A stretch of 7,579 bases of DNA from an uncultured Clostridia bacterium (GTDB lineage Bacteria; Bacillota; Clostridia; RGIG6154): the NCBI GenBank assembly GCA_934457515.1, contig CAKSHV010000064.1, positions 1 through 7,579 on the forward strand. The letters are read 5' to 3'. This document shows positions 1-7,285 of the stretch, piece by piece. Position numbers and translations under genes: made by a program. Each line of letters begins with the position of its first letter. Within the stretch, counting starts at the first letter, position 1. Under the pieces are notes generated by a model. It was not told where the DNA came from and did not search any database. It saw only the letters and a list, made by a program, of their open reading frames with translations.

Positions 1-10
1 GGTTTATATT

Positions 11-847
11 ATGAGCGAAGAATGCACACACAACTGTGACACGTGTTCGGCAGGCTGCGGCAGCCAAAATGCTGCGCCCGAAAGTTTTTTGGAAAAGCCG
101 AACGCGAACAGTCATATTAAAAAGGTTATCGGTATTGTAAGCGGAAAGGGCGGCGTCGGTAAGTCGCTGGTTACCTCTCTGCTTGCGGTCGCCATGCAGA
201 GAAAGGGCTTTAAAACCGCAATTTTGGACGCGGATATTACGGGCCCGTCTATTCCGAAATCGTTTGGAATTAAGGAAAAAGCGCAGGGCAGCGAAACGGC
301 GCTTTTCCCCGTGGAAAGCAAAACAGGCATTAAAATCATGTCACTTAATCTGCTTTTGCAGGACGAAACCGAGCCGGTTGTTTGGCGCGGACCGGTTATC
401 GGCGGCGTTGTGAAACAGTTCTGGACCGATGTGGAGTGGGGCGATGTGGACTATATGTTTGTCGACATGCCTCCCGGAACGGGCGATGTTCCGCTGACCG
501 TTTTCCAGTCCATTCCGGTTGACGGCATTGTGGTTGTAACCTCGCCGCAGGAGCTTGTGTCTATGATTGTGGCAAAGGCTGTGAACATGGCAAAAATGAT
601 GAATATTCCGGTTTTGGGACTGGTTGAAAACATGTCGTATTTCACCTGCCCGGACTGCGGAAAACAGCATTTTATTTACGGTGAGAGCCATTTGGACGAA
701 ACGGCGGCGTCTTTTAGCATTGAAAACACCGCGCGAATTCCGATTGACCCGAAAATGGCGGCGGCATGCGACAGCGGCATGATTGAGCTTACCAATGCCG
801 ATTTCTTAAATGCTCTTTCGGACGAGATTGAAAAGAAATTAAAATAA
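11..847 (+). CDS. mrp: Mrp/NBP35-family P-loop ATPase, iron-sulfur cluster carrier
   Basis: Cytosolic ATPase of the Mrp/ApbC/NBP35 family, whose members bind and hand over Fe-S clusters to target enzymes. The 278-residue length is normal for the family. The deviant Walker A motif GKGGVGKS lies at residues 45-52, the Walker A'-like segment LDADITGPSIP at 72-82, and the switch motif VDMPPGTGD at 151-159. A CPDC motif at 213-216, following ENMSYF, is the pair of cysteines that holds the bridging cluster at the dimer interface. The N-terminus adds a Cys cluster (C5, C9, C12, C16), seen in NBP35-like and many clostridial versions but absent from E. coli ApbC. The start is the first ATG of the frame. 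Only ten bases precede it, so most of its ribosome binding site and its promoter are outside the window. A hairpin follows the stop. The client enzyme cannot be read from the context; the Fe-S enzyme IlvD is nearby but in a different, convergent operon. Family call is firm, exact partner unknown. Confidence 0.95.
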   Translation: MSEECTHNCDTCSAGCGSQNAAPESFLEKPNANSHIKKVIGIVSGKGGVGKSLVTSLLAVAMQRKGFKTAILDADITGPSIPKSFGIKEKAQGSETALFPVESKTGIKIMSLNLLLQDETEPVVWRGPVIGGVVKQFWTDVEWGDVDYMFVDMPPGTGDVPLTVFQSIPVDGIVVVTSPQELVSMIVAKAVNMAKMMNIPVLGLVENMSYFTCPDCGKQHFIYGESHLDETAASFSIENTARIPIDPKMAAACDSGMIELTNADFLNALSDEIEKKLK

Positions 848-855
848 AGCATAAA

Positions 856-891
856 GCGGTGCAGACATTTTTCGTTTGCACCGCCTTGTCT
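856..891 (+). terminator. Hairpin terminator after the Mrp gene (probably weak)
   Basis: GCGGTGCA at 856-863 pairs with TGCACCGC at 877-884. The stem extends inward by three more pairs (864-866 with 874-876, one G-U), giving about 11 bp around a 7-nt loop. The following tract is CTTGTCTT, only partly T-rich, so termination is likely incomplete and some read-through into the downstream glycosidase gene is possible. No consensus promoter was found in the 69-base gap, which also favours some read-through. Confidence 0.6.
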
Positions 892-916
892 TACATCATT
901 TAAGGAGATTTAAGAG

Positions 917-2158
917 ATGTTTTACGAAAAGCCGGCAACAAACCACGAAACAGTTTTAAGATTTATCCGTGAAAACTGGCGCACGTCTTTCCATGAGGCA
1001 GACGGCGTTTTGAAACACAAATTTTTAGACCCCGCGGCGGGTTACCGCGGACAGCTGTGGGACTGGGACTCTTATTTTTGCGCACTCGGGCTTACGGATG
1101 TGTTTGACGATACGGCAGACTACGCCCTCGGCTGTGTGCAGAATTTTGCGGACTACATGGCGCCCGATGGGTTTGTGCCCTATGTAATTTGCGCGCACCC
1201 GACCGACAGCAGCCGAAGCGTTTTGCCGCCTGCGGATAGATCGCCGCGGGGAGCAGACGCTGATTACAACGCGGCAAAGCCCCTTTTGGCACAGATGACT
1301 GAAATTGCGTGCAAAAAAGAAGTAAGTGTTACCGAGCTTGTTAAGATTTATGCCTTTTTAAAAGCGTATATCGCCCATTGGGAGAATACGCAAAAAGCTG
1401 CAAACGGACTGTTTGTTTGGCGCAGCTATCGCGGCTCGGGTACAGACAATCACCCCGCTATATACGGAAGACCCCTAAATTCTTCGGCGGGCGTGGAGCT
1501 GAACTGCTTTATGTTTAAAGAATATAAGGCGATGGAAAACATTGCAAACCGCTGTGGACTGCACGCGGAAGCGGCATTATATAAGGAAAAGGCGGAAACC
1601 TTAAAAGACGCGGTGAACGCGCACATGTGGGACGAGATAGACGGACTTTACTATCATTTGGACATGTTAAATCAAAAGCCGGTGCGTGCAAAGCAGGAAA
1701 TCACTTGGGACGTGCCGCTTAAATTCAAGTGCTGGACCTGTTTTATGCCCATGTGGGCAGGCATTGCTCCTAAAGAGCGGGCAGAGCGCATGGTGCGCGA
1801 GCATTTGCTGAATGAAAACGAGTTCTGGAGCGACTTCGGTATCCGCACCCTTGCGAAAAATGAGCCGATGTACAGCACAACCGAGATGAGCAACCCGTCA
1901 AACTGGCAGGGCCCGATTTGGATTGTTTCGACGTATTTGGTGTTTAAAGGCGTTTTAAACTACGGATATACCGCCGAGGCGCAAAGAATTGCGGAGAATC
2001 TGCTTGACCTTCTTGCAAACGACATTCAAAAAAACGGCGTTTTGCATGAGTATTACAATCCCGAGACAGGGGATAGCACCATGAGTCCCGGATTTATGAA
2101 CTGGAATGCGTTGGCGGGCGTTATGCTGCCGGAGCTGGAAAAAGAAATGAATAAGTAA
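917..2158 (+). CDS. GH63/trehalase-like (alpha/alpha)6-barrel glycoside hydrolase, substrate unknown
   Basis: Predicted cytosolic glycosidase; no signal peptide or membrane segment is visible. The 413-residue protein carries hallmarks of the GH63/GH37 clan, in the short form often annotated as 'MGH1-like': GQLWDWDSYF at residues 45-54 (substrate-pocket Trp/Asp), SGTDNHP at 174-180 with Asp177 placed like the general acid, NWQGPIW at 329-335, and HEYYNPETGD at 377-386 with Glu378 placed like the general base. Assigning these two catalytic residues is an inference from motif position. Short relatives characterised elsewhere act on glucosylglycerate or mannosylglycerate, while longer ones act on trehalose or glucosidic oligosaccharides, so the substrate is left open. 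The start is supported by AAGGAG at 902-907, nine bases upstream. A strong bidirectional terminator follows the stop. No sugar transporter or regulator lies next to it, so context gives no help with its substrate. Confidence 0.85.
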   Translation: MFYEKPATNHETVLRFIRENWRTSFHEADGVLKHKFLDPAAGYRGQLWDWDSYFCALGLTDVFDDTADYALGCVQNFADYMAPDGFVPYVICAHPTDSSRSVLPPADRSPRGADADYNAAKPLLAQMTEIACKKEVSVTELVKIYAFLKAYIAHWENTQKAANGLFVWRSYRGSGTDNHPAIYGRPLNSSAGVELNCFMFKEYKAMENIANRCGLHAEAALYKEKAETLKDAVNAHMWDEIDGLYYHLDMLNQKPVRAKQEITWDVPLKFKCWTCFMPMWAGIAPKERAERMVREHLLNENEFWSDFGIRTLAKNEPMYSTTEMSNPSNWQGPIWIVSTYLVFKGVLNYGYTAEAQRIAENLLDLLANDIQKNGVLHEYYNPETGDSTMSPGFMNWNALAGVMLPELEKEMNK

Positions 2159-2199
2159 GGGATGTTTCTTTATAAGCGGTGGGAAGTAAAAAATAAATG

Positions 2200-2237
2200 A
2201 AGGCAGTGCAAATGATATTTGCACTGCCTTTGGTTTT
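2200..2237. terminator. Bidirectional intrinsic terminator between convergent genes
   Basis: A perfect 14-bp stem (2200-2213 with 2217-2230, core GGCAGTGCAAAT) closes a GAT triloop. On the + strand it is followed by TGGTTTT. On the - strand it is followed by TCATTTATTTTTTAC. It therefore ends both the rightward glycosidase transcript and the leftward ilvN-ilvC-ilvD transcript, which converge here. Confidence 0.9.
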
Positions 2238-2290
2238 AAAATATAGCCAAAAGACTGTATAAGTAAAAAACTTTTTGCGGTTCGCGTTAA

Positions 2291-3952
2291 TTATTTGAAT
2301 GCCGCGCCTTGGTCGGCAGACAAAACCTGCTTTGCGTAGCGGGCAAGATAGCCTTTCACGCCGGTTCTCTCTTTCACGGTCATTTCCTTTTTGCGCTTTT
2401 CCATTTCCTCGTCCGAAACAAGCAAATCCAGCTTGGTTTCGGGAATGTTAATGGAAATCATGTCGCCGTTTTTCACATAGGCAATCGCGCCGCCTGCCTG
2501 TGCTTCGGGTGAAATGTGCCCGATTGCCGCGCCGCGGGTCGCGCCCGAAAAACGGCCGTCGGTAACCAGCGCCACGTCTTTGTCCAGTCCCATGCCGGCA
2601 ATTGCCGAGGTGGGAGACAGCATTTCGCGCATGCCCGGTCCGCCTGCAGGGCCCTCGTAGCGGATAACCACCACGTCGCCTTTTTCAATCTTGCGGTTAT
2701 AAATCGCCTCGATTGCTTCTTCCTCGCTGTCGAACACTTTTGCGGGACCCGTGTGCACCAGCATCTCGGGTGCAACGGCACTCTTTTTCACAACCGCGCC
2801 GTTCGGTGCAAGGGAACCGTATAAAATGGCTAAACCGCCCGTTTCGGAATAGGGGTTGTCAATCGGACGGATAACCGTTTCGTCATAGTTTTGAATGCCT
2901 TCTAACATTTCGGCAAGGGTTTTGCCCATAACCGTTTTGGTGGATGTGTCTAACAAGCCCTTTTTGTTCAGCTCGTGCATAACCGCGTAAATGCCGCCCG
3001 CCTTGTTCAAATCCTGAACATGGTGCACGCCCGCCGGAGCAAGGTGGCACAAATTCGGCGTTTTTGCACTGATTTCATTCACTTTTTCAATGCTGAACGG
3101 AATGGACGCCTCTTTGGCAATCGCGGTTAAGTGCAGCACCGAGTTGGTCGAGCAGCCAAGCGCCATATCCACCGCCAAAGCGTTATAAAACGACTTTTCG
3201 GTAATAATATCGGACGGGCAAACATTCTTTTCCACAAGCTCCATCACCTGCATGCCCGCATCTTTTGCCAAACGCAGACGCTCGGCGTATACCGCCGGAA
3301 CTGTTCCGTTTCCGGGGAGTGCCATGCCGAGTGCCTCGGTTAAGCAGTTCATGGAATTGGCGGTGAACATGCCCGAGCACGAACCGCAGCCGGGGCAGGC
3401 ATTGTTTTCATAATACGAAAGCCCTTCGTCGTCCGTTTTTCCGATTTTATAACTGCCGACCGCCTCGAACACGCTGTTTAAGTCCATCGGTTTATTGTTC
3501 CGGTCGGTAAGCGACAGCATTGCGCCGCCCGACATGAAAACGGACGGAATGTTTAACCGAACCGCCGCCATAAGCATGCCGGGAACAATTTTGTCGCAGT
3601 TGGGGATGAATACCAAACCGTCGAAACAGTGCGCATTTACCATGCACTCAATCGAATCGGCAATCAGCTCGCGGGATGCAAGCGAATATTTCATGCCGAT
3701 GTGTCCCATGGCAAGACCGTCACACACACCGATGACATTAAATTCCATCGGTGTGCCGCCCGCTGCCAAAACGCCGTCTTTCACGGCGCGGGCAATTTGG
3801 GACAGGTGGCAGTGTCCCGGAATAACCTCGTTAAAGGAGTTTACAATGCCGATTAACGGCTTTTCAATCTGCCGGTCCGAAAGACCCAGCGCTTTTAATA
3901 ACGAGCGCTGCGGTGCGCGTTCCGGACCGCTTTTCATTCTGTCGCTGCGCAT
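2291..3952 (-). CDS. ilvD: Dihydroxy-acid dehydratase IlvD
   Basis: Fe-S dehydratase that converts 2,3-dihydroxy-isovalerate and 2,3-dihydroxy-3-methylvalerate to the 2-keto acids, the third common step of valine and isoleucine synthesis. The 553-residue length is typical. Cluster-ligand cysteines expected for the family are present: Cys48 in IPGHCHL, Cys119 in NCDKIVPG, and Cys192 in the CPGCGSCSG segment (186-194). Asp120 and Lys121 of CDK correspond to the Mg-site residues. GRFSGATRG at 467-474 contains the family's catalytic Ser469. The start begins MRSDRMKSG, as usual for IlvD, and has GAGG nine bases upstream. It is the last gene of the ilvN-ilvC-ilvD operon, 24 bases after ilvC, and ends about 60 bases before the shared terminator. 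Expression should follow the leader-peptide attenuator upstream of ilvN. Related sugar-acid dehydratases share the fold, but the ilvC neighbour and the N-terminal sequence favour IlvD. Confidence 0.97.
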   Translation of the reverse strand: MRSDRMKSGPERAPQRSLLKALGLSDRQIEKPLIGIVNSFNEVIPGHCHLSQIARAVKDGVLAAGGTPMEFNVIGVCDGLAMGHIGMKYSLASRELIADSIECMVNAHCFDGLVFIPNCDKIVPGMLMAAVRLNIPSVFMSGGAMLSLTDRNNKPMDLNSVFEAVGSYKIGKTDDEGLSYYENNACPGCGSCSGMFTANSMNCLTEALGMALPGNGTVPAVYAERLRLAKDAGMQVMELVEKNVCPSDIITEKSFYNALAVDMALGCSTNSVLHLTAIAKEASIPFSIEKVNEISAKTPNLCHLAPAGVHHVQDLNKAGGIYAVMHELNKKGLLDTSTKTVMGKTLAEMLEGIQNYDETVIRPIDNPYSETGGLAILYGSLAPNGAVVKKSAVAPEMLVHTGPAKVFDSEEEAIEAIYNRKIEKGDVVVIRYEGPAGGPGMREMLSPTSAIAGMGLDKDVALVTDGRFSGATRGAAIGHISPEAQAGGAIAYVKNGDMISINIPETKLDLLVSDEEMEKRKKEMTVKERTGVKGYLARYAKQVLSADQGAAFK

Positions 3953-3976
3953 ATGTTAAAACCTCGGTTTCTTAAA

Positions 3977-5002
<1,026 letters not shown>

Positions 5003-5048
5003 TTAAAATAGTAGATAAAATTATTTATTCAAAGTGCGGCGTTTTTCG

Positions 5049-5546
5049 TCACACCTGCAAGCATAAATCGCCTCTGCCCATTGCCGTTATGCCGGTTCTG
5101 GAAAGTTCTATAATGCCAAACTGACCTAAGTATTCGATGAGTGCGTCTAATTTTGACTGCGGACCGGTGATTTCAATGGTAAGCTCTTTTGGCTTTAAAT
5201 CCACAATCTTCCCGCGGTACACGTTCACCGCCTCGATAATTTCGCCGCGGCACTTTTTGTCTGCATGTACTTTAATCAGCATCAGCTCGCGCGAAACGGT
5301 GTTTTGCTCGTCCATAACCATAATTTGTTTGACGTCGATCAGCTTGTTCAGCTGTTTTACGATTTGTTCTTTCGTCGCCTCGTCGCCGTGGGAAACAATG
5401 GTCATGCGCGAGATTTCTCTGTCGTGCGTTTCGCCGACCGTTAGGCTGTCAATGTTGTACCCGCGCCGCGAAAACAGCGAGGAAACGCGCGTTAACACGC
5501 CGAAATGGTTGGCAACCAGCACACAGAGCGTAAATGAGTGTTCCAT
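5049..5546 (-). CDS. ilvN: Acetolactate synthase regulatory (small) subunit IlvN/IlvH
   Basis: Non-catalytic subunit that activates acetohydroxyacid synthase and confers feedback inhibition by valine. The 165-residue length is typical. An N-terminal ACT domain (about residues 4-75) contains LVANHFGVLTRVSSLFSRRG and YNIDSLTVGET. Asn13, Gly16 and Asn31 match the positions (N11, G14, N29 in E. coli IlvH) that bind valine, so the encoded subunit is predicted to be valine-sensitive. The C-terminal half (VSRELMLIKV onward) is the second ACT-like domain, ending in SRTGITAMGRGD. AAAGGAG at 5555-5561 supports the start. It is the first enzyme gene of the operon, 100 bases downstream of the leader-peptide stop and just past the attenuator. 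The catalytic partner gene ilvB is not adjacent on either side. Confidence 0.96.
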   Translation of the reverse strand: MEHSFTLCVLVANHFGVLTRVSSLFSRRGYNIDSLTVGETHDREISRMTIVSHGDEATKEQIVKQLNKLIDVKQIMVMDEQNTVSRELMLIKVHADKKCRGEIIEAVNVYRGKIVDLKPKELTIEITGPQSKLDALIEYLGQFGIIELSRTGITAMGRGDLCLQV

Positions 5547-5572
5547 GTTTTAAACTCCTTTCTCGGAGGGAT

Positions 5573-5606
5573 AAAAAAAGGTCTGCGGTGTGCGTACACC
5601 ACAGAC
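5573..5606 (-). terminator. Attenuator terminator upstream of ilvN
   Basis: On the minus strand GTCTGTGGTGT (5606-5596) pairs with ACACCGCAGAC (5591-5581). The 11-bp stem has one U-G wobble and a 4-nt loop ACGC. A run of seven T follows one base later (5579-5573). This is a textbook intrinsic terminator placed between a promoter plus leader peptide and the ilvN ribosome binding site, so it must be regulated or partly read through for the operon to be expressed. Confidence 0.9.
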
Positions 5607-5645
5607 TCTTGTGAACGAAAAATAAATTCTGAATATCACAAAAAG

Positions 5646-5741
5646 TTAGGACAGTGCAGCACAAAAAACATTATTCACGTTTAGGACGACTAACACGTTA
5701 ATAATGCTGATAATGACTGCAATAATGGCAAACACCGTCAT
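5646..5741 (-). CDS. Branched-chain amino acid leader peptide (31 aa) of the ilv operon
   Basis: A short ORF whose likely role is to sense charged tRNA by ribosome stalling rather than to make a functional protein. It starts at the ATG at 5741 behind AAGGAGG (5757-5751), nine bases upstream, and stops at TAA 5646-5648. The 31-residue product contains 6 Ile, 7 Val and 3 Leu. The Ile codons come as three adjacent pairs within AIIAVIISII, followed by the Val/Leu-rich NVLVVLNVNNV. The stop lies 40 bases before the attenuator hairpin. Promoter, leader ORF, terminator and ilvN are in the order known for E. coli ilv operons and actinobacterial ilvBNC. A competing reading is a small hydrophobic membrane peptide, but the BCAA bias, placement and terminator favour attenuation. 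I did not find a convincing antiterminator pairing by eye. Confidence 0.88.
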   Translation of the reverse strand: MTVFAIIAVIISIINVLVVLNVNNVFCAALS

Positions 5742-5770
5742 ACTTTTTATCCTCCTTAAAATTTAACTAA

Positions 5771-5799
5771 AGTATACCACCGTATTTGGGAAATGTCAA
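5771..5799 (-). promoter_or_regulatory. Sigma-A promoter of the ilv leader and operon
   Basis: On the minus strand TTGACA (5799-5794), a 17-base spacer and TATACT (5776-5771). Transcription should begin near 5764, leaving about 22 bases before the leader-peptide ATG. The -35 box is perfect and the -10 box differs from consensus by one base. Confidence 0.9.
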
Positions 5800-5817
5800 T
5801 AGTTTTTTTTAAAAGAC

Positions 5818-5846
5818 TTGAAATTGCATAAAATATGTGGTACAAT
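5818..5846 (+). promoter_or_regulatory. Sigma-A promoter of the VanZ-nucleotidyltransferase operon
   Basis: TTGAAA (5818-5823), a 17-base spacer and TACAAT (5841-5846). The predicted start is near 5853, about 20 bases before the VanZ ATG. It lies back to back with the ilv promoter; the two -35 boxes are separated by only 18 bases. Confidence 0.85.
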
Positions 5847-5873
5847 ATTTAATACGATTGGTAGGTAGAAAAA

Positions 5874-6344
5874 ATGGATGTAATAATCAGAAGAATCGCG
5901 GCAATTCTGCTTGTTGTGCAGTGCGTGGTGATTTTTGCATTTTCCGCACAGCCGGCGGAAACTTCGTCTAAAACAAGCAAATCCGTCACGAAAAAAATCG
6001 TGCGCATGGTTCCCGCCATGAAGCACAAAAGTGAAAAAACGGTGGATAAAAAAGCGAAAGAACTGGAACACACGATTCGGAAAATCGCGCATTTTTCGCT
6101 ATATCTTTTGCTCGGCGTGTTTGCATACCTCACGTCGGACGGTTACTTAAAAAAGAACACGCTGTGGTTTGCGCTTCTGTTTTGTTTGCTGTATGCCGCA
6201 AGCGATGAATTTCATCAGCTGTTTTCGCCCGGGCGTTCGTGCGAGTTCCGCGATGTGTGCATTGACTTTTCGGGCAGCTTTTGCGGTGCGCTTTTGGCAC
6301 GTGGCATTAAAAAGAAATTTAAAAAAAGGAGAAAAAAAGCATGA
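5874..6344 (+). CDS. VanZ-family integral membrane protein
   Basis: Small membrane protein of the VanZ family. The founding member gives low-level teicoplanin resistance, but most homologues have no assigned function. Family marks in the 156 residues are FSAQP (23-27), RKIAHFSLYLLLGVF (69-83), SDEFHQLFSPGR (110-121) and RDVCIDFSGSFCG (126-138). Hydrophobic segments are at about 7-24, 72-87, 97-110 and 130-145. The segment 28-68 between the first two is polar and Lys-rich, and the tail (146-156) is strongly basic, suggesting it faces the cytosol. The ribosome binding site is weak (GGTAGG-like before the ATG), unlike the other genes here. The stop overlaps the next start as ATGA, and the next gene's AAAGGAG lies inside the Lys-rich tail codons, so the two are probably translationally coupled. 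Shared surface-polysaccharide work with the nucleotidyltransferase is only an inference. Confidence 0.88.
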   Translation: MDVIIRRIAAILLVVQCVVIFAFSAQPAETSSKTSKSVTKKIVRMVPAMKHKSEKTVDKKAKELEHTIRKIAHFSLYLLLGVFAYLTSDGYLKKNTLWFALLFCLLYAASDEFHQLFSPGRSCEFRDVCIDFSGSFCGALLARGIKKKFKKRRKKA

Positions 6345-7075
6345 AGGGGATTATTCTTGCGGCGGGCTATGCAACCCGCCTGTATCCGCTGACCAAAGAC
6401 AGACCGAAGGCGCTGTTGCCTGTCGGAGGCAAACCGATTATCGATTATATTGTTTCGGAGTTTGAAACCATTCCCGAAATTGATGATGTGATCGTGATTT
6501 CCAATCACAAATTTGCTTCTCATTTCGAAAAATGGGCGGAAAATCATGCATCTCCCCTTAAATTAACCGTTTTGGATGACGGTACGACCGATGACAGCAA
6601 CAAGCTCGGCGCGGTGGGAGATTTGGCATATACGGTAGACAAGCTTAAAATTGATGACGAGTTATTCGTTATTGCGGGCGACAATTTATTCACATTCCGC
6701 TTAAAAGACTATTACAATTATTATAAAGAAAAAAATGCCGACTGCATTTTGGTTAAGAAAATGGAAAAGAAAAGTGATTTAATTCGCATGGCAAATGTGA
6801 AAACAGACGAAAGCGGCAGAGTGACCTATATGGTTGAAAAGCCTCAAGAGCCCGTGAGCAATTTAGCGGCATTTGCGGCATATATTTATAAAAAGGATAC
6901 GGTTTTAATGCTGGACACCTATTTGAAAGAAGGCAACAATCCGGACGCTCCGGGCTTTTTCCCCTCGTGGCTGCACACAAAAAAGCCGGTCTACGCCTAT
7001 GCTTTTTCGGGCACCTGTTATGACATCGGCACCCATGAATCGTATGCCGAAGTCTGTGAAATTTTCGGAAAATAA
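6341..7075 (+). CDS. Sugar-phosphate nucleotidyltransferase family protein
   Basis: Cytosolic enzyme of the NTP-transferase superfamily, expected to make an NDP-activated sugar or CDP-alcohol (choline-type) precursor from NTP and a phosphorylated substrate. The 244 residues hold the nucleotide-binding signature LAAGYATRLYPLTKDRPKALLPVGGKP in variant form (residues 6-32; GYATR at 9-13 replaces the common GxGTR), metal-binding Asp114 in AGDN (113-115), and the EKP motif (166-168). The C-terminal segment YDIGTHESYAE (227-237) is the usual second metal/substrate region. There is no left-handed beta-helix domain, so this is the short LicC/RmlA-like form; the sugar or alcohol specificity cannot be told. 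AAAGGAG at 6325-6331 supports the start. It overlaps the VanZ gene by four bases and ends at a strong terminator. A role in cell-envelope or polysaccharide synthesis is the natural guess. Confidence 0.9.
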   Translation: MKGIILAAGYATRLYPLTKDRPKALLPVGGKPIIDYIVSEFETIPEIDDVIVISNHKFASHFEKWAENHASPLKLTVLDDGTTDDSNKLGAVGDLAYTVDKLKIDDELFVIAGDNLFTFRLKDYYNYYKEKNADCILVKKMEKKSDLIRMANVKTDESGRVTYMVEKPQEPVSNLAAFAAYIYKKDTVLMLDTYLKEGNNPDAPGFFPSWLHTKKPVYAYAFSGTCYDIGTHESYAEVCEIFGK

Positions 7076-7098
7076 ACAGCCGATTTAAAAAAATTTGC

Positions 7099-7133
7099 AA
7101 AACCGCAGGGCGTATACCTGCGGTTTTCTTTTT
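7099..7133 (+). terminator. Intrinsic terminator of the VanZ-nucleotidyltransferase operon
   Basis: AAAACCGCAGG (7099-7109) pairs perfectly with CCTGCGGTTTT (7117-7127) around a 7-nt loop, followed by CTTTTT. The A-tract/T-tract arms would also give some termination from the opposite strand. Confidence 0.92.
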
Positions 7134-7139
7134 GGCAGA

Positions 7140-7183
7140 ATTTTACCCTTATATTTGGGAACGCAGTCCAAAAAGGGTAGAAT
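7140..7183. repeat. Long imperfect inverted repeat in the intergenic region
   Basis: The outer arms at 7140-7150 and 7173-7183 pair over 11 bp (core TACCCTT/AAGGGTA, one G-U). After a 3-base bulge (ATA) an inner stem TTTGGG/TCCAAA (7154-7159 with 7167-7172, one G-U) closes a 7-base loop. No T-tract follows on either strand, so it is not a standard terminator. It lies between the 7099-7133 terminator and the 7251 promoter. Function unknown: operator, processed RNA end or repeat remnant are all possible. Confidence 0.65.
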
Positions 7184-7192
7184 ATTCCATTT

Positions 7193-7210
7193 GAAAATTA
7201 CGAAATTTTC
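7193..7210. repeat. Short palindrome upstream of the 7251 promoter
   Basis: GAAAATT (7193-7199) and AATTTTC (7204-7210) are perfect inverted arms around ACGA. The 18-bp dyad lies about 40 bases upstream of the -35 box at 7251, a position suited to a dimeric regulator site. The sequence is very AT-rich, so chance is a real alternative. Confidence 0.4.
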
Positions 7211-7250
7211 ACAACTTACTATTGTAAATTCAGAAGTGTTTTTAAAACTC

Positions 7251-7279
7251 TTGTAATTTTTAAAAAACAGCATTATACT
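7251..7279 (+). promoter_or_regulatory. Sigma-A promoter for the structured leader and the 3'-end gene
   Basis: TTGTAA (7251-7256), a 17-base spacer and TATACT (7274-7279). Transcription would begin near 7286, about 245 bases before the ATG at 7531, so the transcript has an unusually long 5' leader. The region upstream (7211-7250) is AT-rich and could act as an UP-like element. Confidence 0.82.
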
Positions 7280-7285
7280 AATTAT

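Noticed and set aside
5449..5664. 71-codon minus-strand ORF overlapping the ilvN start and the attenuator
   Set aside because: It runs through the terminator hairpin and the ilvN ribosome binding site in another frame and has no initiation signal; the 5646-5741 leader ORF has a strong one.
5571..5799. T-box riboswitch in the ilv leader
   Set aside because: The AGGGUGGNACCGCG T-box core and a specifier-loop stem are absent. A GGTGGTA match on the minus strand (about 5784-5773) lies in the promoter spacer and -10 region, upstream of the predicted transcription start.
5796..6133. Minus-strand ORFs inside the VanZ region
   Set aside because: They oppose a well-recognised VanZ reading frame, lack ribosome binding sites, and their low-complexity Phe/His/Arg-rich products look like antisense shadows.
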